Source: Bacteroidota bacterium (lineage in GTDB: Bacteria > Bacteroidota > Bacteroidia > Cytophagales > Cytophagaceae). Taken from it: a stretch of 64,000 nucleotides of DNA. Positions 29,257 to 37,250 of this stretch are shown in pieces. The notes under the pieces are model-generated. The model was not told where the DNA came from. It saw only the letters and a program-made list of their open reading frames with translations, and ran no database searches. Positions within the stretch are counted from its first letter, which is position 1. Each line of letters begins with the position of its first letter. Made by a program: the position numbers and the translations under genes. The stretch covers positions 1 to 64,000 of the forward strand of contig JAEYZG010000052.1 of NCBI GenBank assembly GCA_023428135.1. Reading direction: 5' to 3'.

Positions 29257-29847
29257 ATGATGAGTGAAATAGAAAGACTAAATTCAAACTTTGCTGGGGA
29301 ATATCCACTTTCGGGTCCTGTATTGATATTTACCACTTTGTCAGTAAAATCAGAAAAGGTGAAAAAAAAGGGAATATTATCTTTTTTATCAAGAGAAAAA
29401 GAGGTTTTAAAAATTGAAGAGTCAGGTTGCATTCAAAAAGTTGGAACAACTCTAACTAGAGTAATTGAACTACTTAGTTTAATAATAAATTGGAATTTGG
29501 ATGAAATTATAGATTCATCTTTAAATGAAGAAGAGCAGATAGAGCATTTTGAAAAATTATCTTATCAATTACCATCTTGGTTTTTAAATGCTAACAATGA
29601 AAAGCCAGATTCGGAGAAATGGGATTTAGTTAGTTGGTTGTATCAAATGAGTCCTTCTGTCAGAGGATGGGAATGGTATAGTTGCAAAGAAACCTCTGAT
29701 GGATGGATAATTAGGCTTCATGCCTTAGGTTTTCCTTATTCAATGGAACCTTTGTTATATTTAACAAATTTAGCTGGCGGAAAAAAAGTTAAATATATTG
29801 ATCATGATGGGACTATATTTTATAGTCACTATGAGGACGTAAATTAA
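29257..29847 (+). CDS. Candidate immunity protein for the RHS C-terminal domain
   Basis: A cytoplasmic, acidic protein of about 196 aa with no signal peptide. The reading frame can be opened at a TTG (29239) that overlaps the RHS stop, but the ATG at 29257 (or 29260) is a far better start and leaves a 7-nt gap. Small, leaderless and immediately 3' of an RHS gene is the classic position of an immunity gene in polymorphic toxin systems. Visible features are a Trp/aromatic-rich C-terminal half (SVRGWEWYSCKE, ALGFPYSMEPLLYL) and a Lys-rich N-terminal strand region. I do not recognise the family. Base use is AT-rich, like the 3' end of the RHS gene and unlike the RHS shell, which fits exchange of toxin and immunity as one cassette. 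Confidence 0.7.
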   Translation: MMSEIERLNSNFAGEYPLSGPVLIFTTLSVKSEKVKKKGILSFLSREKEVLKIEESGCIQKVGTTLTRVIELLSLIINWNLDEIIDSSLNEEEQIEHFEKLSYQLPSWFLNANNEKPDSEKWDLVSWLYQMSPSVRGWEWYSCKETSDGWIIRLHALGFPYSMEPLLYLTNLAGGKKVKYIDHDGTIFYSHYEDVN

Positions 29848-30546
29848 GGTCCCCTCTGGGCTAAGATGTGCCGAGAATAAAAAGCGGCATTAAATAAAAG
29901 CTTTTCAATGCTATATAAAATGAGAGCAAGTCTAATTGACTTGCGGTTCAAATGCAGACAAATTTATAATTCTGGTTGCTGGCTTAAGTTTTTAACTTAA
30001 GCCCACAAATGAAAGCAAGTCTATTGACTTGCCCCCTCCCTAGGTTAAGTGTGGTTGTTTCTGGTTTAAGTTTATCTAACTTAAGCCTACAAATGAAAGC
30101 AAGTCTATTGACTTGCGGGTTCAAATATGCAGACAAATTTATAATACAAGACAGCTGTCAAAAATAGCCTCGATATTTATCGCGGCTATTTTTGTCTGAA
30201 CTGGGATCCATGGGATTAAGGGATAGACAGGATTATCTACGAATAAATACCCACCTGGCACGCAGTGTGCCGTGAATGAAAGACAGCACACAGCTGGGTA
30301 ATATGATGGATCAATGGTTGGCACAACATTCAGCAAGTCAATAGACTTGCTCTCATTTGTGGGGTGAAGTCAGTTAGACTTCAACCAGGGCAGGTGATGC
30401 TTGTCATAGAATAAAACCTACCTCATCAAGCCAATATTTTTCAAGTGATTCTATCAGATTCTGATCTATAAAGTAAAATTTTTTTTATAATTTTATTAAT
30501 AGAATTTTTATAAAGGACTTCTAAAATCAAGTATAAGTTTAATCAA
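29848..30546. repeat. Palindromic intergenic repeat cluster (no gene seen)
   Basis: About 700 nt without a credible gene. The motif GCAAGTCnATTGACTTGC, a palindrome, occurs at about 29925, 30013 and 30096 and once inverted at about 30333, each time preceded (or followed, in the inverted copy) by ACAAATGAnA or a near match. Two copies are preceded by a hairpin GGyTTAAGTT / AACTTAAGCC (29981-30003 and 30063-30087). Two copies are followed by a shared tail containing GCAGACAAATTTATAAT. A further inverted pair is GGTGAAGTC / GACTTCAACC near 30362-30386. The arrangement resembles REP/BIME-type extragenic elements. A sequence near 30195-30236 (TGAACTGGGATCCATGGGAT) looks like part of a dispersed Bacteroidota repeat, from memory only. 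Confidence 0.75.
30159..30194 (+). terminator. Strong hairpin, possible terminator within repeat cluster
   Basis: A 16-position stem with one mismatch (CAAAAATAGCC-T-CGAT paired with ATCG-C-GGCTATTTTTG) and a 4-nt loop (ATTT). The 3' arm carries a T-run, so it could end transcription arriving from the RHS/immunity operon, although it lies about 310 nt after the last stop and could instead be one of the repeat hairpins. Confidence 0.4.
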
Positions 30547-33500
30547 ATGTCGCGAGTTAATTTTTTTCTGAAAAGCTTTTTGCTTTTGTTTTGTTTGCTT
30601 TGTTCCTCTGAACTTCTGATAGCAGGAAATTTTACTTGGAAGAATACTGCTGCAAGCTCAACCTGGGAAGACCCGGCCAACTGGACCGGAGGAACGGTTC
30701 CTGTTGACGGAAACAATCAGGTTGCTTTTACAACTGCAGATAACATCACTATTGTAACGTCAACGAATGCACCTGTACTTGGTTCAAATCAGACAATAGG
30801 GCAGCTTACAGTATCTTCAGGCAGTCTGACAATTGGCTCAGGGTTTATATTAAATGTAACCGGAACAGGTACCATTGCTGGAGGAACAACCGTCGATGGT
30901 TCAGGAGAGATAAAGTTTGGTACAGTTTCCAACTATAACCTGTCTATCGGAGGAGCTACGGGAGCGACTGTTAACTGCTCCTTAAGTGGCAGTCTCAGTT
31001 CTTTACTGCTGCGCAATAATACATTTGGAAGCACCTCGGTTATCTCTTTAAAAGTAACTAATTCGACCGGGTATTATAATATAGGAGGAAATACCTTTGA
31101 GGGCCCGGTAACCTTTGAATCTGCAGGAAATACAGGACTCCGATTTTCAGATCTTGGAGAAGATAAGTTTAATAATGACGTTACATTTATATGTTCGGGT
31201 GGAGCCATTTTTACCTCTTATAATTATAACACTACTTACAAAGGAAATATAGTTGTTAAGTCAACAGGGTTGGGAGTGTATTTTGGAAATCCTTCCGGTA
31301 CAAGCACGATTACATCAACCCTGCAACCCAATAAAACAATTACTGCAAATAATTTTACTTCGGGAGTACTTACATTAAAAAACTTCATTCAGCAGGGAGC
31401 TTCTACACCACAGGAAATAATATTAGGAGGTAATTCGGATTGCTTGTTTACCTCAGGTTCCGGGGGCTCAGGCCCTCTTACAACCTTCGAGTCAGAAGTT
31501 ACTGTTATTGCTCCTATTATACATTTGAACGGCGGAAGATTTAAAGAGAAGGCAGTGTTTAGCGCAACCAGTACAGCCACTTCAACAGGTGGTAATATAT
31601 ATGAAAAAGAATCTTCATTTAATTTTAATAATACGAATGTAAATGGATATTGGCTATTCAATGGTATTGACCAGTATCAGGGAGATGCAACATTTATAAA
31701 CAATAACGTAGGTATCTTTTATGTAGGATATGGTACTGCTACTTTTGGTGGTAATGTAACCTTTGATAATAAGTCAACAGGATTAATCTCGCTTGCATAT
31801 ACCAGCACATCCATAGTCAATTTCACCAATCCCTCTGCAAAGGCAAAATTCATTGTAAGAGGAGGGAGCATCAGAATGGCGGATAACGGAACGACCAGTT
31901 TTGATTGTAACGTGGAAGTTAATTCAAACGGAGGGACCATATATACTGTAGTTAACAATGGAAAAACATATTTGAAATCAGGAAGAACTATAGCTGTTGG
32001 TGAAGATCTGGGTTTTTCTCAGGGAACTTTGGATATTAAAAATTTTATTCAGGAAGGAACAACCTCTCAGTCTCTAGTTTTGCCTTGTGATGGAAGTATC
32101 AATAATATATATCTGAGGTCAGGATGTGATTTTTCCGGAAACCTGACAGTGCAGGCACGTCAGATTTTATTGCAAGGAGGAATCTATAGAGGCACTACGG
32201 ACATATCAATGTGTTATAATAGTTCAGCATCGATTAATAACGTCAATACCGAAGCTATCACATTTATAGGAGATGCCTATATCAGGAATAAGGGGGCAGC
32301 CAATATGTCGCTTGGTTATGGAACTTTAGACATGACCTTTGAAGGGAATGCATATTTTTATATTACAGGAACGGGTCATATTTCATTGTCATCTGTTAAT
32401 GGAAACAAAACAGTTTTTGCTGGAACGGACAAAAAAGTAATTGTAACGATTACATCCGAAAATAATGCAGCAGCAGGATCATTTTATTTTGGCATAAACG
32501 GACTTTGTGAGATTAATTCAGATGTTGAGTTGAATAATAATGCAACTGCAAATATTGTGTTCGGCAGTACCTCTACAGGAAATTCGACATTAGCAGCAGG
32601 GAAAACGATCAGTGTTGCTGAGGGAGCGTTTTCACACGGAGGTTTATATTTTCGAAAGTTCATTCAATACGGGAATGCAGAGCAGAATATAAAGTTAACA
32701 GGAAGTTCAACAATAGTTTGGTTTGATCCTGGAAGTGTCTTTAATGGTGAATTAAATGTCTCTGCTCCCAGAGTTGTTTTAAATGGAGGATCTGTGTTTA
32801 ATGGAATTTGCACTTTTGAAAAAACAGGTGGAACAATAGATAATTGGAAAGGCGGAAATGAATTTTATGACAAGGTAACGATTAAAAGTTCCGGTACATC
32901 GTACCTTTTGACAGGCCATTCAGGCTTGGAAGATCATTTTTACGATGATGTTACGTTCTGGAATATTTCATCAGGCGGAATGTATATAAGTCACGCTATA
33001 AATACCCAATTTGACGGAAATATTCTTTGCAAGAATACAGGAACAGGAATAATTGCGTTTGGCAATGGGAATGGTATTCCAACAATAGCCACTGGAAAAA
33101 GCATTAGTACTGAAGGATTTACTTCTTCGGGAGGTTTACTTATTAAAAATTTTAAGCAACTTGATGTAGCGACACCCCAGTCACTTGTTCTGAGTAACAC
33201 AGGTACAGGCATGCTAACTTTGGGAGCCAATGTAGAGTTTAATGGAGAATTTACTGCAAGCGCACCCAATTTTAACCTGGGAGGAACATACAGAGGAGGA
33301 GCGTCTTTTACAAAGACCGGAGCTGGAAATTCGTTAACTTCTGATGCACATTTTGAAGAAGATGTGGTATTTAATAATTTAAGTAGTAATGTTTTTAATA
33401 TTGGAGCGACCAACTGGGCATTTGATGGAAATGTTACTTTTAATAATAATAGCACAGGGAGTATTAATATATCCAACATTTCAGGTGGACTTGTAAGCTT

Positions 33501-35091
33501 TAACGGTGAAGAGAAGTTAATAGAGTTTAACAATGCGTCAACAGGTTCCATAACGATTGGAAATTATGGAGATTGTTTTTTTGACAGCGATTTACGATTA
33601 TTCAATTCCACCGGAATTATTTATTTTGGAACAAATGGAGGAAAAGTAAATCTCACCTCAAACGCTCTCTTAACAGCTCCGACTTTTTCAGGTGGTACCA
33701 TCAGTTTTAGAAATTTCCTGCAGCAACCAGGTTCTCCGGATATTGATCTGGATCTGACTGGTGTTTATGTGGCTATAGGAAACACAAATAAATTTTATAG
33801 TAATCTGAAAATAAAAGCTTCATTAATTAACTTTACAGCTTCCGAATTTCATGGCCCGGTTGAGTTTATAGCAAGCAATACGACGACCACTGTTAGCCAT
33901 ATTGGTTTTGGAGGATCAATATTTTATTCCGATTTAACTATAACCAATAATACTTCCAGACCATTTGTACTTGGTAATATCTCTGGAAATATTTATCATG
34001 GAAATGTGATCGTCAATAAAAACAGTACAGGGCCAGTTTATCTTTCAAATTATGGCATTTCTGAATATCATGGGAATATAATCTACAATGTAATATCTCC
34101 CAATGTCCCTGATGCCTTTGGTATTAACGGAGGAACAACAGTTTTTACTGGTGACCAGGCTCAGAGCATTACAAGCAACCATACTACTCTTACAGTAGTG
34201 GGAGGCGGAATAAAAATGGATAAGTCTGCTAATGATTTAACTTTAGATATTCCTCTGAATGTAACAGGTCCGGTAACCTTTGTTAAAGGAAATATCATAT
34301 CCTCTGCAACCAATACTTTTTCTTTTGGAAGTAACACCCAGACAGTAACAGGAGCTTCTGAACAGAGCTTTATACAAGGCGTTGCCAGAAGGTTCGGAAA
34401 TACGACTTTTACATTTCCGGTTGGTAGTGGAGGTAAATATATGCCGATCAGCATATCGGCTCCATCATCCAATGAAGATATAAGAGTGGAGGCATTTTTA
34501 TCTTCTCCTCCGAATGCAACTACACTGGATAACACTTTATCCCGATTAAGCTCATGCCAATACTGGAATGTTCAACGAGTAACAGGTTCTTCGAATATTT
34601 CTCTGACATTGCCATGGACAACAACTAATTGCGAAGCCGTAAATACAAGAGATGTAAGTGTTGCACAGTTTAAGAATAATATATGGCAGATCTTTGGAAG
34701 AAACAATATCAATTTTGATGGAACGAATGGTTCTGTTACTTCTGATGTTCCCGTTATTTCAGGATTTTATTCATTTGGTTATATTCCTTTTGAGGATATT
34801 GCTTACGGAAAACTTTCTTCTAAAATGGATGGAGGGTTTTATACTTCAAAGGGTAAAACACTTTATTTTACATATTTGGAGCAATACGCTACATCCGGTT
34901 TTCTTCATTATAAAATTTATTCTAATCCCTCAGATATCAAGACCGGAACGGTTGAAAAAGCTTATGGTCAAAACTTCGTAGCTCTGGATCTGCAAACATT
35001 AAGTTTGACAGATGGAAAAATGTATATTCTGGAAGTAACGGATGAAAAAAACAGAAGGTCATTCTTGAAATTTGAATACAAGCTCAACTAA
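30547..35091 (+). CDS. Giant secreted beta-helix repeat protein (adhesin-like), paralog, 1514 aa
   Basis: Full-length paralog of the protein at 583-5139 and nearly the same length (1514 versus 1518 aa). It has the same layout: signal peptide to about residue 26 (LLIAG), the NFTWKNTAASSTWEDPANWTGG opening, an Asn/Gly/Thr-rich beta-helix body with the recurring NFIQxG-xxxPQ unit marker (such as NFIQQGASTPQEIIL and NFIQEGTTSQSLVL), and the shared C-terminal domain (FGYIPFEDIAYGKLSSKMDG to RRSFLKFEYKLN). It is clearly more diverged from that protein than the left-edge fragment is, and its codons are somewhat less AT-rich. It is likely a monocistronic gene; the preceding ~60 nt are nearly pure A/T. 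Inferred role: surface adhesin or extracellular matrix component. Confidence 0.85.
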   Translation: MSRVNFFLKSFLLLFCLLCSSELLIAGNFTWKNTAASSTWEDPANWTGGTVPVDGNNQVAFTTADNITIVTSTNAPVLGSNQTIGQLTVSSGSLTIGSGFILNVTGTGTIAGGTTVDGSGEIKFGTVSNYNLSIGGATGATVNCSLSGSLSSLLLRNNTFGSTSVISLKVTNSTGYYNIGGNTFEGPVTFESAGNTGLRFSDLGEDKFNNDVTFICSGGAIFTSYNYNTTYKGNIVVKSTGLGVYFGNPSGTSTITSTLQPNKTITANNFTSGVLTLKNFIQQGASTPQEIILGGNSDCLFTSGSGGSGPLTTFESEVTVIAPIIHLNGGRFKEKAVFSATSTATSTGGNIYEKESSFNFNNTNVNGYWLFNGIDQYQGDATFINNNVGIFYVGYGTATFGGNVTFDNKSTGLISLAYTSTSIVNFTNPSAKAKFIVRGGSIRMADNGTTSFDCNVEVNSNGGTIYTVVNNGKTYLKSGRTIAVGEDLGFSQGTLDIKNFIQEGTTSQSLVLPCDGSINNIYLRSGCDFSGNLTVQARQILLQGGIYRGTTDISMCYNSSASINNVNTEAITFIGDAYIRNKGAANMSLGYGTLDMTFEGNAYFYITGTGHISLSSVNGNKTVFAGTDKKVIVTITSENNAAAGSFYFGINGLCEINSDVELNNNATANIVFGSTSTGNSTLAAGKTISVAEGAFSHGGLYFRKFIQYGNAEQNIKLTGSSTIVWFDPGSVFNGELNVSAPRVVLNGGSVFNGICTFEKTGGTIDNWKGGNEFYDKVTIKSSGTSYLLTGHSGLEDHFYDDVTFWNISSGGMYISHAINTQFDGNILCKNTGTGIIAFGNGNGIPTIATGKSISTEGFTSSGGLLIKNFKQLDVATPQSLVLSNTGTGMLTLGANVEFNGEFTASAPNFNLGGTYRGGASFTKTGAGNSLTSDAHFEEDVVFNNLSSNVFNIGATNWAFDGNVTFNNNSTGSINISNISGGLVSFNGEEKLIEFNNASTGSITIGNYGDCFFDSDLRLFNSTGIIYFGTNGGKVNLTSNALLTAPTFSGGTISFRNFLQQPGSPDIDLDLTGVYVAIGNTNKFYSNLKIKASLINFTASEFHGPVEFIASNTTTTVSHIGFGGSIFYSDLTITNNTSRPFVLGNISGNIYHGNVIVNKNSTGPVYLSNYGISEYHGNIIYNVISPNVPDAFGINGGTTVFTGDQAQSITSNHTTLTVVGGGIKMDKSANDLTLDIPLNVTGPVTFVKGNIISSATNTFSFGSNTQTVTGASEQSFIQGVARRFGNTTFTFPVGSGGKYMPISISAPSSNEDIRVEAFLSSPPNATTLDNTLSRLSSCQYWNVQRVTGSSNISLTLPWTTTNCEAVNTRDVSVAQFKNNIWQIFGRNNINFDGTNGSVTSDVPVISGFYSFGYIPFEDIAYGKLSSKMDGGFYTSKGKTLYFTYLEQYATSGFLHYKIYSNPSDIKTGTVEKAYGQNFVALDLQTLSLTDGKMYILEVTDEKNRRSFLKFEYKLN

Positions 35092-35496
35092 TTTGACTTT
35101 GGTTGAATAAGAACATTAGTAAAATAGTTTTATAGGCTTAGCTATTTAAGTCCCGTTAACATTAATAGACACATTAGGTGAAATTCTAAAAAGACCTCAC
35201 CCTAAATCCCTCTCCTGAAGGAGAGGGACTTTAATGAGTATGTTATTAGATATATCACTATTAATTCAGCATTTTTCTCGTCGACTGTTCCCATCTCCTT
35301 CAGGAGAAAGGTTAGGGATGAGGTTTATTGGTTTGGATACGGGAACTTAATAATTAATCCTATTAATTATTAAAAGAATAAGGAGCTAAGCTGGGTAATG
35401 ATTTTGTGGTTGGCATTATTGCAATTTTGCAGAAAACATTATATTAACGTTTACCCTAATTCTGTAAACCCAACTCAGGCAAAAGTTGTACATCTT
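35092..35496. other. Convergent intergenic region with inverted repeat element
   Basis: 405 nt between two convergent genes with no supported coding sequence. It contains two facing copies of one element (listed separately at 35195-35323). The remainder is AT-rich and unremarkable; the phrase GCTGGGTAATGAT-TTGTGGTTGGCA near 35391-35415 recalls a phrase near 30293-30320 in the upstream repeat cluster, suggesting debris of the same dispersed repeat. Confidence 0.5.
35195..35323. repeat. Inverted pair of a dispersed CTCACCCTAAATCC-type element
   Basis: The left copy, 35195-35231, reads CCTCACCCTAAATCCCTCTC and continues CTGAAGGAGAGGGACTT; it holds a 9-bp stem CCCTCTCCT/AGGAGAGGG. The right copy, 35290-35323, is the same element in reverse complement (CCATCTCCTTCAGGAGAAAG then GTTAGGGATGAGG). 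Elements of this type recur between genes in many Bacteroidota genomes (from general knowledge); here the pair could also form a bidirectional terminator between convergent genes. Confidence 0.6.
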
Positions 35497-36213
35497 TTAA
35501 TACTGATACCTATATCTGTAGTTATTTCCCAGATAATACCAAAGCTCCTGAGCTGATCCTGTGAATATAAAATTTTTAGCTACCTGATTATAATTTCTGG
35601 GATCTGAGGTAAAGACATAGGCATATTTGGCCAGGCTGAGCCTGTCTTTGTCAAAAGAAAATAGAAGCATTAAATCTCCCACCTGTTCAGATGTCAGTCG
35701 GCTGTTATAAATAAGATGTTTGGCTGCAGAAAGTCTGTTAAAATCAGAACCGATTTCTTTGAAATCCTTTTTTACAATATCAAATTCTTCCGGAGTTATT
35801 TGTTGAAAATTAACAGATTCTGAATAGAATGAATGTCCGGTTGGATAGGTATAGAAATTACTAAAACCGGGATTTGAGGTGTAGATAGGAGCTATGTTGG
35901 TAATACGGATCTGATTATTAGGGTCCAGCAGTAAATAGACCCTGGATGAAGGAGGAATTTCAATAAATCCGGTATGACTAATAGGTACCAAAGGGTCGAC
36001 TGGCATTATTTTATTTACTTTAAGATAGTGACTTCCGGGGAAAACATTACTCATGCGGAAATTATTACATGGGGTTGCATATAGTTTGTCATCCACAGAA
36101 ATGGTAAAAGAATCTCCATTATGCAATCTGAAGTATATCTCTGAATTATTCGGTGTTGATTTTGCCTGAAAACATACAATCAGAAAAAAGAAAAGTGAGT
36201 ATATTTTTAACAT
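35497..36213 (-). CDS. Exported DUF4476-domain protein
   Basis: A 238-aa protein from the preferred start at 36213 (MLKIYSLFFFLIVCFQAKS, a good signal peptide). The frame is open further upstream to an ATG at 36261, but those 16 extra residues are polar and would bury the signal. The C-terminal ~90 residues match the DUF4476 pattern: FDIVKKDFKEIGSDFNRLSAAKHLI, SRLTSEQVGDLMLLFSFDKDRLSLAKYAY and then a Tyr-rich end (ELWYYLGNNYRYRYQY). DUF4476 is common in Bacteroidota and has no known activity. It is transcribed away from the secretion operon, whose first gene starts about 100 nt to the right, so the two may share a divergent promoter region. Confidence 0.7.
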   Translation of the reverse strand: MLKIYSLFFFLIVCFQAKSTPNNSEIYFRLHNGDSFTISVDDKLYATPCNNFRMSNVFPGSHYLKVNKIMPVDPLVPISHTGFIEIPPSSRVYLLLDPNNQIRITNIAPIYTSNPGFSNFYTYPTGHSFYSESVNFQQITPEEFDIVKKDFKEIGSDFNRLSAAKHLIYNSRLTSEQVGDLMLLFSFDKDRLSLAKYAYVFTSDPRNYNQVAKNFIFTGSAQELWYYLGNNYRYRYQY

Positions 36214-36314
36214 ATAATCTAAATTTACTCCCATTAAACGCAAATTTCTTGCCTTAGTCATAAAGTCTATTTAAAAATTAAGTAATTTAGATTCCATTTT
36301 TCAGATAACAGTTT

Positions 36315-36734
36315 ATGAAAAAACGATTATTAAATGCAAAAGCAGCAGCTTTTACACTTACAGAAGTGCTCGTGGTATTGGTTATCGTCGGTATTCTGGT
36401 TTTACTGGCTTTACCAAATTTAATGCCATTGATTACCAAGGCTAAAAGTACCGAAGCAAAAATTCAGCTTGAACATGCTCACACTTTGCAAAAAACATAC
36501 TTTTATGAAAAATCAAAGTATTCAGGGGATCTGCCTTCTATAGGATTTATTCAGGAAAAGCTGGTTACGGAATCAGAGAATGGTCAGGCAAATTACAGAA
36601 TTGAAGTTGCAGAATCGTCTCCAACAACCTTTGTAATTAAAGCGACTGCAGTTGTTGACTTTGACGGAGACGGAGTTTTTAATGTATGGGAAATTGACCA
36701 GGATAAAAATTTAAGAGAAGTAGTGCAGGATTAA
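36315..36734 (+). CDS. gspG: Type II secretion major pseudopilin (GspG-like)
   Basis: A 139-aa prepilin-like protein. Residues 13-35 are a type IV pilin N-helix: AAAFTLTEVLVVLVIVGILV, with Glu17 at the +5 position. The predicted prepilin-peptidase cut is between Ala12 and Phe13; the usual residue before the cut is Gly, so this is atypical and is shared with the other pseudopilins of the operon. The C-terminal part is short and ends in VVDFDGDGVFNVWEIDQDKN, an Asp-rich loop that resembles the calcium-binding loop of GspG proteins. First gene of a 13-gene operon, 3 nt before the peptidase gene. It would polymerise into the pseudopilus driven by the GspE/GspF motor. Confidence 0.85.
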   Translation: MKKRLLNAKAAAFTLTEVLVVLVIVGILVLLALPNLMPLITKAKSTEAKIQLEHAHTLQKTYFYEKSKYSGDLPSIGFIQEKLVTESENGQANYRIEVAESSPTTFVIKATAVVDFDGDGVFNVWEIDQDKNLREVVQD

Positions 36735-36737
36735 TTT

Positions 36738-37250
36738 ATGGAAATCCTGCTTATTTTTTCTATATTGGTAGTGCTGGTACTTATTTTTTTGCAAGACCTG
36801 AAAGAAAGAGCTGTTAGCTGGTATTTTTTTCCGATGTTATTTGTCCTGGTATTTCTTTACAGAATACCATCAGAAGGATTAGAAAAAATCATTGAAATTA
36901 CAGGCATTAATACACTATTTCTTTTTGTACAATTAGTAATGGTATCATTATACTTTTCACTGAAAAATCGTGAATGGATAAATATCACAAAGGAGCATTT
37001 AGGGATAGGAGATGTATTATTCCTTTTTGTGATCACGCCTTTGCTTACACCGGTGCTATATGTATTGTTTTATCTTATAAGTCTTTTATTGATAGTTGTA
37101 GTTACAATGTTGGTAAAGGTTATAAAGAATTATCAGAAAACAATTCCTTTGGCAGGGCTGCAGGCACTTTTGCTGAGCGGAGTACTCCTTACAGATATGT
37201 ATGTGATAAAGTTTGACGATCAATATATTTTGAATTATTTGCTCATATGA
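36738..37250 (+). CDS. Small prepilin peptidase (A24 family, GspO/PilD catalytic domain only)
   Basis: A 170-aa polytopic membrane protein (about six hydrophobic helices). The two catalytic aspartates of A24 peptidases are visible: Asp20 in LQDLKERAVSW and Asp92 in the GxGD motif LGIGDVLF. The N-terminal methyltransferase domain with CxxC motifs found in classical PilD/GspO (about 250-290 aa) is absent, so it should cleave but perhaps not N-methylate. It follows the major pseudopilin by 3 nt and overlaps the ATPase start by 4 nt (ATGA). The likely substrates are the four pilin-like proteins of this operon, three with a clear Ala at -1. Confidence 0.75.
   Translation: MEILLIFSILVVLVLIFLQDLKERAVSWYFFPMLFVLVFLYRIPSEGLEKIIEITGINTLFLFVQLVMVSLYFSLKNREWINITKEHLGIGDVLFLFVITPLLTPVLYVLFYLISLLLIVVVTMLVKVIKNYQKTIPLAGLQALLLSGVLLTDMYVIKFDDQYILNYLLI

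Noticed and set aside
30139..30336. Small minus-strand open frame in the repeat cluster
   Set aside because: It runs through the hairpin and dispersed repeats, has no ribosome site and no recognisable protein features.
29900..30390. Possible CRISPR array
   Set aside because: The repeated units are palindromes at irregular spacing, one is inverted, and there are no unique spacers of constant length and no cas genes.
32991..33551. Antisense open frame of 186 aa inside the third beta-helix gene
   Set aside because: It is opposite a well-supported repeat protein; its Pro/Leu/Val-rich composition is what antisense of Asn/Gly/Thr-rich repeats gives, and similar shadows occur opposite the paralog.
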